The notes below the pieces were generated by a model that saw only the letters and a list, made by a program, of their open reading frames with translations, was not told the origin of the DNA and ran no database searches. 64,000 bases of DNA. Source: Cerioporus squamosus. Taxonomy: Eukaryota; Basidiomycota; Agaricomycetes; Polyporales; Polyporaceae. Position 1 is the stretch's first letter. Every line of letters starts with the position of its first letter. Position numbers and translations under genes: made by a program. Of this stretch, positions 22,463 to 32,300 are shown piece after piece. The stretch spans positions 144,351 through 208,350 of the forward strand of contig JABYQS010000063.1 of NCBI GenBank assembly GCA_022592435.1, written 5' to 3'.

Positions 22463-23049
22463 CTATTCCACCTGAGGTGCTCCGGGAAAGATAGGCGTCA
22501 AAGTTGATTTGGTATGGTCCCACTGTCATGACACCATGAAGGTTTCAGTGGAATTGCGAGGCAGGCAAGCAGGCGCAGCACAAACGTACCACTTCACCGG
22601 ATGCGTAGAAGACGTCTTTCTTCACGATATCCCATGCATGCTCCTCATTGTCGGCTTGCACGATAAGGACACTTCCTATAGCCTTGTCTAGGGCCCCAGC
22701 GTCGGACGAGTGGACACCTGGCGGGAGCAGTGCACCCGCTGTTACTGTAGCGCGGGCGCGAACATGGTACAACGACCAATGAAATACGTCAGTACTGAGT
22801 TGTCTCCCATTGTATAGGAGGGGGACTGGGATGATAATAGGATCGGAGCAGTCATGAGCGCGGCGAAGGTCCGCTGTCGTGCTGCTGGACGTTCAAGTAA
22901 ACATTGGGTTACGCACCAATGGTTCCGTTCTTGACTAGCGATGCGGCTCGCGGAGCGTGTTCGGGCATGTGCTTGGCGCGCTGCGAATCTGCGACGTCCG
23001 TGGCATGAAAGAAGTAGTAGTTCTTCTTGAGGGACGGGGCGTTGGCCAT
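22463..23049 (-). CDS. YCII-domain protein, copy 2
   Basis: Three exons. Exon 1 from ATG 23049: MANAPSLKKNYYFFHATDVA, then RAKHMPEHAPRAASLVKNGT. Exon 2: ATVTAGALLPPGVHSSDAGA, GSVLIVQADNEEHAWDIVKK, then DVFYASGEV. Exon 3: WDHTKSTLTPIFPGAPQVE, stop at 22463. Splice donors are GTGCGT and GTACGT. It is the most diverged of the four YCII copies: the loop is AGALLPP instead of GGGLLP. The conserved H in the RAKHxxEH stretch is kept. Flanked by direct repeats at 22083-22355 and 23462-23736. Function unknown, as for the other copies. Confidence 0.7.
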
Positions 23050-23461
23050 TTGGAACAATGCGCGCACGGGACGGTCTTCAGTGCTGCTAGGGAGTCGACT
23101 GCAGGACTTCGGTATGCGTAGCTCCTTCTGCACACATCGCTCTTATACTTTCCTGACTCCCTTCCTGATCGTTATCGCAGCGACACGTGTGTTCCTCCTG
23201 CTGTGAACATCCCCTCGCCTTGGCCGACTGTGGTCAAACCCGCCCCTCTCGACTGCTATCAGATGACCTCCATAGCGCATAGCTTACCCCTGCATGTAAT
23301 CCATACTCCCACCCACTTTGCCTGATTATCCCGGTGACCGGAAATGTACTCGCGAGATATTGACTCTGCACCTCTGTCGTCGTCTTACTCATACTCCGTC
23401 CTCGGGATGAGTCATTCAGTCCTTACGCCTCAGCCAGGTCAGCTACAACTTTTGTGCGGGA

Positions 23462-23736
23462 AAGAGAGCACGAGAGGCGACCTCGAGAGTAGCAGATCAT
23501 GCGGGTACGCCGGTTGGAACGCCTCCAGCAGACATGAAGTGACCGCCAACGTCATTCTCGCAGCCGCACGGTCGATTCAATTGAGGTAGAAGGGGGCCCT
23601 CAGCGCGAAGGGATCCATCCGACGGAGCCACCCATGTGGATAGTACCGCATTCGCTATGCACCTGTTATCTTCCACTTCGTTCGCAGATATTCGACATAG
23701 TGCGGGGGTTTGGCTTGGCTTGAGGATGGCAGGGTG
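23462..23736 (-). repeat. Diverged direct repeat, right copy
   Basis: Counterpart of 22083-22355. It contains the 3' end of the hypothetical minus-strand frame at 23655-24113. The remaining 23050-23654 holds only the YCII promoter (a GTATAAGAG motif near 23148) and this repeat. Confidence 0.6.
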
Positions 23737-24113
23737 ACATCGTGGAGCGTCGTCGTTCCTACGTCAAGAAGACTAGGATATATGACTTGTGTCTGATTAG
23801 CGGTCCGTATAACATGAGAAATGTAATCGGTGCCCTGCGTGAGCCTAAATGACATTGGTACTGCATCATTACTGCACCATGCAAGGAACGCGTCGAGCTC
23901 AAGCTTGTGGATGCTGAGCCCCACCCTGGAACCACGGGCGCGAGTAGCATAGGATCGCGAGGGAAGTAGACTTGGAGGGAATAAGTACAGTGCCAGCCCG
24001 TCTCCGGCCACGTCGGTTGCGTCCTGTGGCCCGTGGGGTCGTATGCTTGACGTCGGTATGGGATGAGGCGAATTGGGTACAAGCGGGCCTGACGTCAAGC
24101 GTCGCGGGACCAT
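23655..24113 (-). CDS. Hypothetical protein, possibly a 3' fragment
   Basis: A 152-codon open frame from ATG 24113. The C-terminal half is protein-like (AFLAWCSNDAVPMSFRLTQG, then TANQTQVIYPSLLDVGTTTL) and the last 26 residues are conserved in the diverged repeat at 22083-22355 with the same stop, which argues that this end was once coding. The N-terminal half is Pro/Ser/Arg-rich and may not be real; a spliced upstream exon is possible. No family recognised. Confidence 0.32.
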   Translation of the reverse strand: MVPRRLTSGPLVPNSPHPIPTSSIRPHGPQDATDVAGDGLALYLFPPSLLPSRSYATRARGSRVGLSIHKLELDAFLAWCSNDAVPMSFRLTQGTDYISHVIRTANQTQVIYPSLLDVGTTTLHDVTLPSSSQAKPPHYVEYLRTKWKITGA

Positions 24114-24613
24114 TTCTTGCGGCCTCCCGTTGGAGGGGTATCTAAGTCTTCCTAGAGCAGTAGAGAAGTTAGATGAGGTGCCCAAGTCCTAGGCCTCGTT
24201 GCTCACCCGTATTCATAAGTCAACATTGAGCATGCATGGTGACTTGTAAATCTTACTTGAGGAGATACTTACCGTTCAGTTCCCTGCGAGCGCCTCAACG
24301 ACACGCCCGCGCGTGCAAAATCAAGCACAGTTTCTCACCCGTTCAAGCTCACCGTCTTGTTCCTGACACGACGACTCGTCGTCCGCAACTTCCGCAACGC
24401 TCGCGAAGACGATGATGAGAACGACGGTCGAGAGGCAGACGCGGTGCGCCGGTCGGCCAGGGCGACTTATGCCGCAGCGCGCGTGGGAAAGGATGACTCT
24501 AATAATTCACCATATGATTTATCCTTAGGCCTGTCTCCCCTTGGTCTCCCCACTCCTTCTCGTCCATCTCCTCCTCTTCCCTCTCTTTCGATAACACTCG
24601 CGGAAAACCCTCC
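24114..24613. other. Promoter region of NMN adenylyltransferase
   Basis: Ends in a pyrimidine-rich stretch (about 24520-24600) just before the ATG, typical of strong fungal promoters. No gene seen. Confidence 0.5.
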
Positions 24614-26213
24614 ATGTCGGCAGACATGAGCTCCTCGCCGCCACCGCCGACGACGGACTTCACCAATCCGCCAAACTACACCTTCCCGACGCACCGCTTG
24701 TCGCGCGTGCTCCGCAACCCGGAGAAGCAGCCCGTCGTCCTCGTCGCATGCGGCTCCTTCAGCCCCATCACCTACCTCCACCTCCGCATGTTCGAGATGG
24801 CCAAGGATTACGTCCGCCAAAACACCGACTTCGAGATCGTCGGCGGCTACCTCAGCCCTGTGAGCGACCAGTACAAGAAGCCTGGCCTGCTCAGCGCACA
24901 TCATCGGTGAGCCTCTCTCTCGACTCTAGTGGTTGTCTCTCTTTCTCTGTGCATCCACTCCGTTCGTCGCTGGAGCCTGGGGAAACTCTGTTTCAGTGAG
25001 CAAGTCACGTGAGCGCCTCGGGTCTTCGATGCGCTTCTGTCAGCCTCTCGCACCGCGGCGAGCAGCTCTGGAGTTGCAGGCGCAGGAGTCCTGGCATCCA
25101 CGGCGAGCTTGCGTTGCGTCGTCCCACACCCAACCGCCAAGAGTGTGTGGTCGATGGTGCGACCGGAGAGCTCAAACTATTCTGGGCTGTCCGTCCGCAG
25201 GAGTGACGTGATGGAAGTCCATTTGGTTTGAGTTCAGAGCTAAACCTCCAGCTGGAAGCGCGGAATGGCCGAAGTGACCCGAAGCTCGAAGACGAAGTCG
25301 CACTACTGCCGCGTACACTCTCGCGGTGTGGTTTACACCGTTCCCGTCTGAGCCCTCGTGCTTAGTCTCATGACGGTTCATGAGAACCGTACCCGAGTTA
25401 TGTAGACCTCGGGTGCGCCGCAGAATCGCTCAAATGTACCAGTGGGGACACACTCGCCACGCCCGTGTCTGCTTGCGTGCAGTCTTGCGAAGGTCACGCT
25501 CGCGCTCATATAATTGTATTGGTGGAGGCTCGTTAATGAAGAGCACGAGGCGGCTGTGGCTTCCGTCCACAACCGCACCTTCTCACCTTGCCCGCAATCC
25601 GCGACTCGAAGCTGACCAGGCCCTCCACAGAGTAAACATGTGTAATCTCGCCGCCGAGCAGACTTCACAATGGCTGATGGTCGACCCCTGGGAAGCCTTC
25701 CAGTCGTACCAGCGGACGGCCGTCGTGCTCGACCACTTCGACTACGAGATCAACACGCGCCTGGGCGGGATCGCGACCGCCGACGGCGCGGCCAAGAAGC
25801 CCGCGCGGATCATGCTCCTCGCCGGGTCCGACCTCATCGCGACGATGAGCGAGCCCGGCGTGTGGTCTGAGCCCGACCTCGACCACATCCTCGGGCGGTA
25901 CGGCGTGCTCATCATCGAGCGCGCGGGCGCGGACATGGACCAGGCGATCGACAGCCTCTCGCGCTGGCGCCACAACATCCACCTCATCCACCAGCTCGTC
26001 CAGAACGACGTGTCGTCGACGAAGGTTCGCCTCTTCCTTCGCCGCGGACTGAGCGTGCGGTACCTGCTCCCTGCGCCCGTCGTCGACTACATCGAGCAGC
26101 ACGGGCTGTACATGGACGACGGCCCGAACGCGAGCGCTGCGTCGGGCGCCGTTGCGGCCGAGAAGGAGAAGGGCAAGGAGAGGGAGGCGTCGACGTCGAC
26201 CGCGGCGCGCTAG
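24614..26213 (+). CDS. NMA1: Nicotinamide/nicotinate mononucleotide adenylyltransferase
   Basis: Transfers AMP from ATP to NMN (or NaMN) to form NAD (or deamido-NAD), the common last adenylylation step. Two exons: 24614-24906 and 25631-26213, giving 291 residues. The nucleotide-binding loop is VVLVACGSFSPITYLHLRMF, matching GSFxPITxxHLRxFE. After the intron come VNMCNLAAEQTSQWLMVDPW, RIMLLAGSDLI and the second signature DVSSTKVRLFLRRGLSVRYL, then LLPAPVVDYIEQHGLY. The junction restores the family sequence HHRVNMC exactly. The tail is a Lys/Glu-rich extension ending STAAR. The 724-bp intron is about ten times longer than its neighbours. The start could also be the Met four codons downstream. 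Confidence 0.93.
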
Positions 26214-26694
26214 CCATACCGGCGCTTCTCATCTATCTGGAGCTTCATCTCTCTATCTATCCCCGGGGGTGGGTTGTACGTTATGCTAGTCGTTACACAG
26301 GTTTCTTGTTTTTGTCTTTGCATCCCCTTTAGAGTCGGCAGCAGCCTGCCATGCCATCCATGTATTCTCGCCCTAAGGCTAGGGTTAACGTTAGGTAGTA
26401 GGTACATACCGAGTATACCGAGTACGAGTACGAGTACGAGCAGTCGGGGAACGTCCCGAGTTAACGACAGACTGGAAAATGTCGTCCTGTATTGCTGGCA
26501 CTGCTGTGGTCTATCCTACGTTTACGGACCTCGTAATTACATTGGTCTGGTCAGTTCAGTCTATCTAACAACACATGACGAATTCGTCGTGATTCCATCG
26601 AGTCAAGGCTGCTGCTTACATTTCGTCCAAGATACCAGGGAAACAACCCTCTCCTATATATTGCGTAGATCGTGACTGATGGGGGAGGAGATAC
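26214..26694. other. 3' intergenic region with a short hexamer repeat
   Basis: Lies between the convergent NMA1 and deacetylase genes. Contains CGAGTA repeated 3.7 times at 26419-26440. Otherwise nothing seen. Confidence 0.6.
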
Positions 26695-26695
26695 T

Positions 26696-28907
26696 CTACT
26701 CAGCTTTCGTCCACACCTCGCGCCCGCGCACCCAAGTGCTCAGGACCTTGCCCCTGCGATCGAGCACGACCAGATCGGCATCCGCGCCCGGGCGCAGCGT
26801 GCCCTTGCGGCGCTCGATCCCGAGGCACTTCGCGGGGTTGTACGTCGCGCAGCGGATCGCCTCGCCGAGCGAGCACCCGGTGAACCGCGAGAAGTTGCGC
26901 ACGCACTTGTCGAGCGTGACGACGGAGCCGGCGAGCGTGTCCGTGCCCTCGAGGTACAGCTTGTCCCCGGACTTGACGAACCGCTTCCCGTCCCGCCACT
27001 CGTGCACGCCGTCCTTGAGGTGCGGGTCCAGGATCTTCATCGCGTCCGTGATCAGGATGCAGCCCTCGGGGTACGACGAGTACGCGAGCTGCAGAAAGGT
27101 CAGCGCTTGTCAGGGCAAACGAGGGGAGCGATCACGTACGCGGACGGAGTTGGGGTGCGAGTGTATGCCGTCGACGATGAGCTCGTAAAACGGCCGCTCG
27201 AACGCAAGATCCGCGACCTTCCCCTTCTGCAAGTGGAGGTCCTCCAGGTCGGTCTGCGCGCGCAGGACCGGGGTGAGCGGGGGCGTCTGGACGTCGTCGA
27301 ACGCCTCCGACGTCGCCTGCGGGCCCTGCGCAGCCGCCGCGCGCCTCACTGTCGAGGGCACGCGGTGGATCTTCGAGAACGTCGCCGAGACGGGCGAGGT
27401 CGGGTTCGACGGGGAGGACAGGTGCGGCGACGCGCCGAGGAGGCCGATGATGGACGGGTCGCGGTGGTGCAGCTGCGGCATCGCGTTGAAGAGGTGGGTG
27501 ATGAGGCGTGCGCCGTTCTGCACGGCAGCGGTCGCGAGCCCGGTCGAGGCGATGCTGTGGCCAATGGAGAAGACGACACCGCGGCGGGTCAGCTCCTCGA
27601 TGGACGACATGACACCATCGACTTCGGGGGCCGCGGTGATCACGCGCACGCCGATGGACTGGTCGCCCATGAGCCAGTCCTCGTTGTCGGCAAGGTTGTC
27701 AGCGCCGTACACCTCCTCGAAGGACTTGATCTCTTCCTTGGCGGCGAGAAGGAACTGAGGCTCGTGTGCGCCACGCTTCGCAAACTGGATGAAGGGACCT
27801 TCGGCGTGCCAGCCAAGCAGAGTCGCAGAAGTCGGAGAGTTGTAAGGGCGCAGGAGGTGCAACAGCTTCGGGTAGAGCGAGCGTTCCTGTGTCTGGAGAT
27901 GGTAGGAGGAATGTCAGCACCGTGTCTGCCATAGGCAGGGACCCAGAGACGATCAAGAGCGGATCCAACTCATGCGCAACGCCGCGACAAGTGCGGGAAA
28001 TTGAGCCACTGAAAGCGCGGCCGACAATTCCAACGAAGAGCAAGAAACGTCTTCGGAAGACGCTATGCCCTCACAGGGATGCACTGACACCAGGCGAATG
28101 CGCAAGCGCAAGCGAAGAATCCTCACAGCATCACGTAGTCGGTGCATATATGCGCTGCATCCCTCATCGCCACGGTCGTAGGATATACCGCATGTCCGTG
28201 CCGGCGACATAAGACGATGCCCTCTACCTTTGCTTCCGAACCCCACAAATCGCAAATCAAATGTAATTGTAGGCGGATGAAACGAGATACGCCCAGTACT
28301 GGGAAACCAACCCTGACACATATCACTCAATGGACTGATGTGGCAGCGAGAACGTGCATGCGCGCAATTTGCAGGTTCCTGAAGGCACGAACGAGACGAA
28401 CTCGGGTACGTACTCTGGGAAGGTGCGAAGTATCTCGGGCTGAATTGAAGGTACTAGGTACTCACGATGATGGTAGGCAGGAGTCTCCGGACGCAAGTTT
28501 CAGCGTATCGCACATTATCGGGGACAGAGGAACACTCACGATGTGACACCAGTCTCGACGATCTTCTCTGCTACACGGTGCAGGCCGGCGCGGTAGGTCT
28601 CATCGTCGCCCTCGTAGACGGAGAAGTCAAAGTTGTATGCGCCGTTGATCTGGATATCGAGGAATCCGGGACTAACGACATGTTACTCGACCATGACAGA
28701 CTCTAGGGACGCAGAAACTCACCTAAGGATGTTTCCACCAAGATCAATGACTCTGTCCGGTCTCTCCTTGCGAAGGAAGAAGGTCTTCTGCGAGTCGAGG
28801 ATAACGCCGCGCCTCTCGTCGATCCACAGGTCCTTCTCGACGAGCCCGCCGTCTTCCTGAGGGAGCAAGCAGTTCGTGAAGCAGATAAGGCCGTTGGGGG
28901 ACGACAT
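26696..28907 (-). CDS. N-acetylglucosamine-6-phosphate deacetylase, copy 1 (intact)
   Basis: Hydrolyses GlcNAc-6-phosphate to GlcN-6-phosphate and acetate in amino-sugar catabolism (NagA/DAC1 family, amidohydrolase fold). Exons on the minus strand: 28723-28907, 28540-28671, a 19-nt microexon 28466-28484, 27140-27892 and 26696-27088, total 493 residues. Motifs in order: LSPGFLDIQINGAY, VETGVTS, GWHAEGPF (metal/active-site Glu), SIGHSIA, THLFNAM, FYELIVDGIHSHP, LITDAM (catalytic Asp) and LGIERRKGTLRPGADADLVV. It is longer than typical NagA because of a Ser/Pro-rich insert (SSPSNPTSPVSATF and on) after the HLFNAM region. The intron 27893-28465 is 573 bp, unusual here. Start at MSSPNGLICFTNCLLP. 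Confidence 0.93.
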
Positions 28908-28952
28908 GGTAAGTATGTGGGTGCAAAGTGGGTGCCGGGCTCTTCTGGAGTG

Positions 28953-28963
28953 TCTTATATACG
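28953..28963 (-). promoter_or_regulatory. TATA box of deacetylase copy 1
   Basis: CGTATATAAGA on the coding strand about 46 bp before the ATG at 28907. The same element is kept in copy 2 near 40309-40319. Confidence 0.6.
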
Positions 28964-29332
28964 CTGGGCACTGTCACCGGTGAGTCGAGGGCCAGCCGTC
29001 GTCGGCCGCTCTCAGATCTTCCAACTGCATGGCAAGAACCGGGGGCCATATGGCCCATGACTTATCTGGATACTGGCTGCATGCTCACGAACGTTCCAAG
29101 CCGGCTTGCCGGACCATGCCACCATGGGGCGCGGCGCTGATCGCCCTCAGGCCCCTCCACGTTCTGGACGGTCTGCGCAGCCATTGGCTTGAGCTTGAGG
29201 AGACGGGCGATGAAACAACGGAAACAGAGAATTCAGAGCGAGATTGAGCGTTCACGATCAGCGTCGTTGAGAAGGAGAGACTGCCCACGTCGTCGTAGAC
29301 CTCGAGGACGCTGTCCCACGCGACGACGAAGC

Positions 29333-32300
29333 GCCCGGTCGTGATCGGATGCAGCCGCCTTGCTCCTTGCTCTGTGGGCGCACACTCGCACGCCCGCCTT
29401 TGCTCCTCTCTCGCACACCCGCACTGGACGCGTCCGCCGCTCGCCTGCCTGCTGCCTTCCCTCCCGCTGTCCTCCCCGCCCTTCGTCCGCCTTTGCACGC
29501 ACATCTTCAGATCATCGGATGCTGACGCGTCCGCATCGTTAGGGCGCACAAGGCCCGCGCGGACGCGATCTCTCACGCGCGACCCCCCAACCTCGCCCGA
29601 CCGGCCGCAATCAACCTCTCACGTGTGCCCTCGCAGATACTCTGGACAGGCATGGCCCATACGATTCTGTGAAGGTGCGTTTCATCCGAATCTGAGCCCT
29701 CCACGTCTCGCAATCCCCGAAGTGCCGCGCATCCCCTCACAGTTTCGCCGCTCGCTCGCTGTTCGCAACACAGACGTGCAGGCGTATCCCAACACGTCGT
29801 CGAGACACGCCTGCGCCTCCCCGCGACCATCCCCGCCGGTTCCGGGCCACTCCGACGAGGTCCGGACTTGGACGCGAGTTCATTGCACTCCTCAGACAGC
29901 CGCCTCGTCTCCGCGCTCCCATCTCCCCGTGCCGTTCCCGTCCAGCTCAAGACCGGGCCGACGACTCGTGTGCACTCAACACGACACGTCGGGGGCGCCA
30001 CAATCATCCAGGAACAACCGGTCGACATACCCGGCATCCGACACGGCTGCGCCTCTACCCCGACCAGTCCGCATCCAACTGCCGTGCAACAAAGCCTCGC
30101 GAGTGCCAGCCGAAGAATCTGCATCGCTTGCACGCACTCGCCCGCCGCCCGCCGCCACTCTCCAGATCGCTCAAGGTTGCTACTTCGTTGCGTCACCCTC
30201 GCCTTCCCCGGCGCGGGAATGCTTGCGCTGGTCCTCAACGCCACCAGCGACGTGTTCGCGCGCCGCTGGCAGCAGTTCGGAAACTCACGCAGCCGTACGG
30301 CGGGTTCTACGGCGGTCGGAGCGAGCTCGCGACTGTGGCCCTGGACGAGAGCGATACCGTTTCGCACCTATGCGGGATGGCCCAGCGAGCGATACACGAC
30401 GCCGGACGAACCCGGTATCGGCTGGAGTGCAAGCTCAGCGGAGGCCCGGTGCAAGGACGAGACTCCCATCGGGCTCGAAGCACGGCCCGCAGAGCAGTGT
30501 CGCGGACGCGTTGGAGAGCAGCCACTGCACGGGGTGCTCACGTCGCGCGAGTGCCCAGCAGGCGTAGGTAGCGTTGAGAGTAGGCATGTGTAGCTACTCA
30601 CAATATATCTCGTCGTCACCAGAGCTTGTGTCGCGGGCCCGGCCTCCGGCTCGGCTTTGTATCTCTGTGCTGGCGTTGTCCCGACGACGTTCTGAGGCAT
30701 GGACGAGGTGTGGTAAGGACTCGATGTGCGCGTTTAGCGGACAACAACGGGGGCTGACGTACCTTGCTTCTACTGGTCGGAAAGGTCAAGACCTGCAATG
30801 GAATGGTGCATGGTGAGTACCTCGTACTGGCGCGTGTAGAAGTGATGCTGACGTACCTTGCCCTCCGTCCACTCCGGCCATGTTCGAAGGACAGCCGGTC
30901 CCTCTCGAGACGCTACTGCGAATGGTCAAAATGTCTTCAACACGCGAGGGCGGCTACGACGGCCGTACTTACCTGGCGGTGTGTAGCGTCGTCCTGCCAG
31001 CGATCAAGCCGACTTGCACCAGGCATTGGCCCTGAGCACCGGAGAATGCCTACCGGCAGGACGGCAATCTCGGGCTCTAAACATGCCGTGAGTAATGGCA
31101 CCGTTACTGCGGCTGACTATGCAGAAATAATCACGACACACCTCCATGCAGCCGGTCATCGTCGACTCCCGAGCGGCAGGTGTTTGCAAGGACCTAGCTG
31201 GAGAGGTGAGTGTTCAGCGATCTGCTTAGGTGTTCGGGAACGAGTCATGATGTACCTAGGGAGGTGACGAGGTCAGCTTGCCTTCACGTCGAACGGCCGA
31301 CCCTTGTGTCTGGTCGCCACCCGGACACGCATCCGCAGGACAGAGACGGGCCTGACAACGGTATAAGCGAAGCGATCGGTCAGAGTGGACGGGACTTCAA
31401 CGCAATATATGTGTCCTGCATCCAGCTGTCCGCGACGTGCACACAGAAGCGAAGGATGGCACGGCCGGCGAGCCACTCGGGACCGGACGAATGCACCCCC
31501 GGCTGTACAGTCTCGATACGAAGCTCTTCGTCGACAAACAGACCATCCACCACCGCCAGCTGTGTACAGATGAACCAGACCGGTCACTGGTACAAGTCGG
31601 CGGCCGAGGCATGCGACTCAGACCTGTCTGATCGGCGCCCTGTGCAGACACCCATCCCGCATGGCCGTGAGACGTCGACAGACTGACGGCAGACTGCAAT
31701 GACGACGCCAGCGTCGCGGTCTTGTCGCTGACTCCGCGCGAGGACATACTGGCGACATGAACACATTGACAGTTTGCTACTCGGCGCGATCAGCATCTGC
31801 GACCACGAGCCTGGCATGATGACGGCGTACCTGGCGGCAGGATGAAGGCAATCGGAGTGGGCGAGACGTGGCACAACACAGCGTCCCTGGACACAGCATT
31901 GCGACATGCGCTATCGGATGGGGAACACGCTCGAGGTCGCAGCAGTTACCGTGGGGCGACGGTGCGGAAGCGTCCGGCATGTCTCGCTGGCTACAGGTGC
32001 GTCGTCAGCACTCGCGAGATCTCTGCGGGATCCACGCTGCCGTAACTCAGCGGCGGGATTCGAGGACATAGCGCGTCCATGTCTGCAGCACAGCCGGACT
32101 GGGGATAGTATCAGCATGACGGAATGCGCCCGAAGCCAGTCTGTGAGACATACCGCGACTGAGTACTACAGGGAACGGCAGAGCCCAGTCGAAGTCGGGG
32201 AGGGTCGCTCTCGTGCTGAGACTACAGACATACGCTGACGTACTCTGTCAACAGCCTCTACGGGGATCCGAGGGTTACTAGGCTCGGGTGTCGCGGTGCC

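Larger units (their letters stand above)
26695..29332 (-). repeat. Segmental duplication, copy 1 (deacetylase gene plus promoter)
   Basis: Direct repeat of 38016-40688. Identity is about 99% or more from the stop codon through exon 4, and again from the microexon through exons 1-3 and 400 bp of upstream DNA. The interior of the long intron (about 27980-28430) is much more diverged. The left boundary falls at the TAG stop codon. Confidence 0.9.

Noticed and set aside
26370..26400. Telomere-like TAGGGTTA near the NMA1 3' end
   Set aside because: Only one unit, no tandem array; chance occurrence.
26672..27934. 420-codon open frame on the plus strand
   Set aside because: Antisense of deacetylase exons 4 and 5; the minus-strand product is unmistakable.
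29341..30567. 408-codon open frame on the plus strand, with 241-codon (+) and 264-codon (-) frames overlapping it
   Set aside because: Three frames on both strands are open together, all with Arg/Pro/Ser-rich composition, no motif and no consistent splice signals. This is expected in GC-rich DNA.
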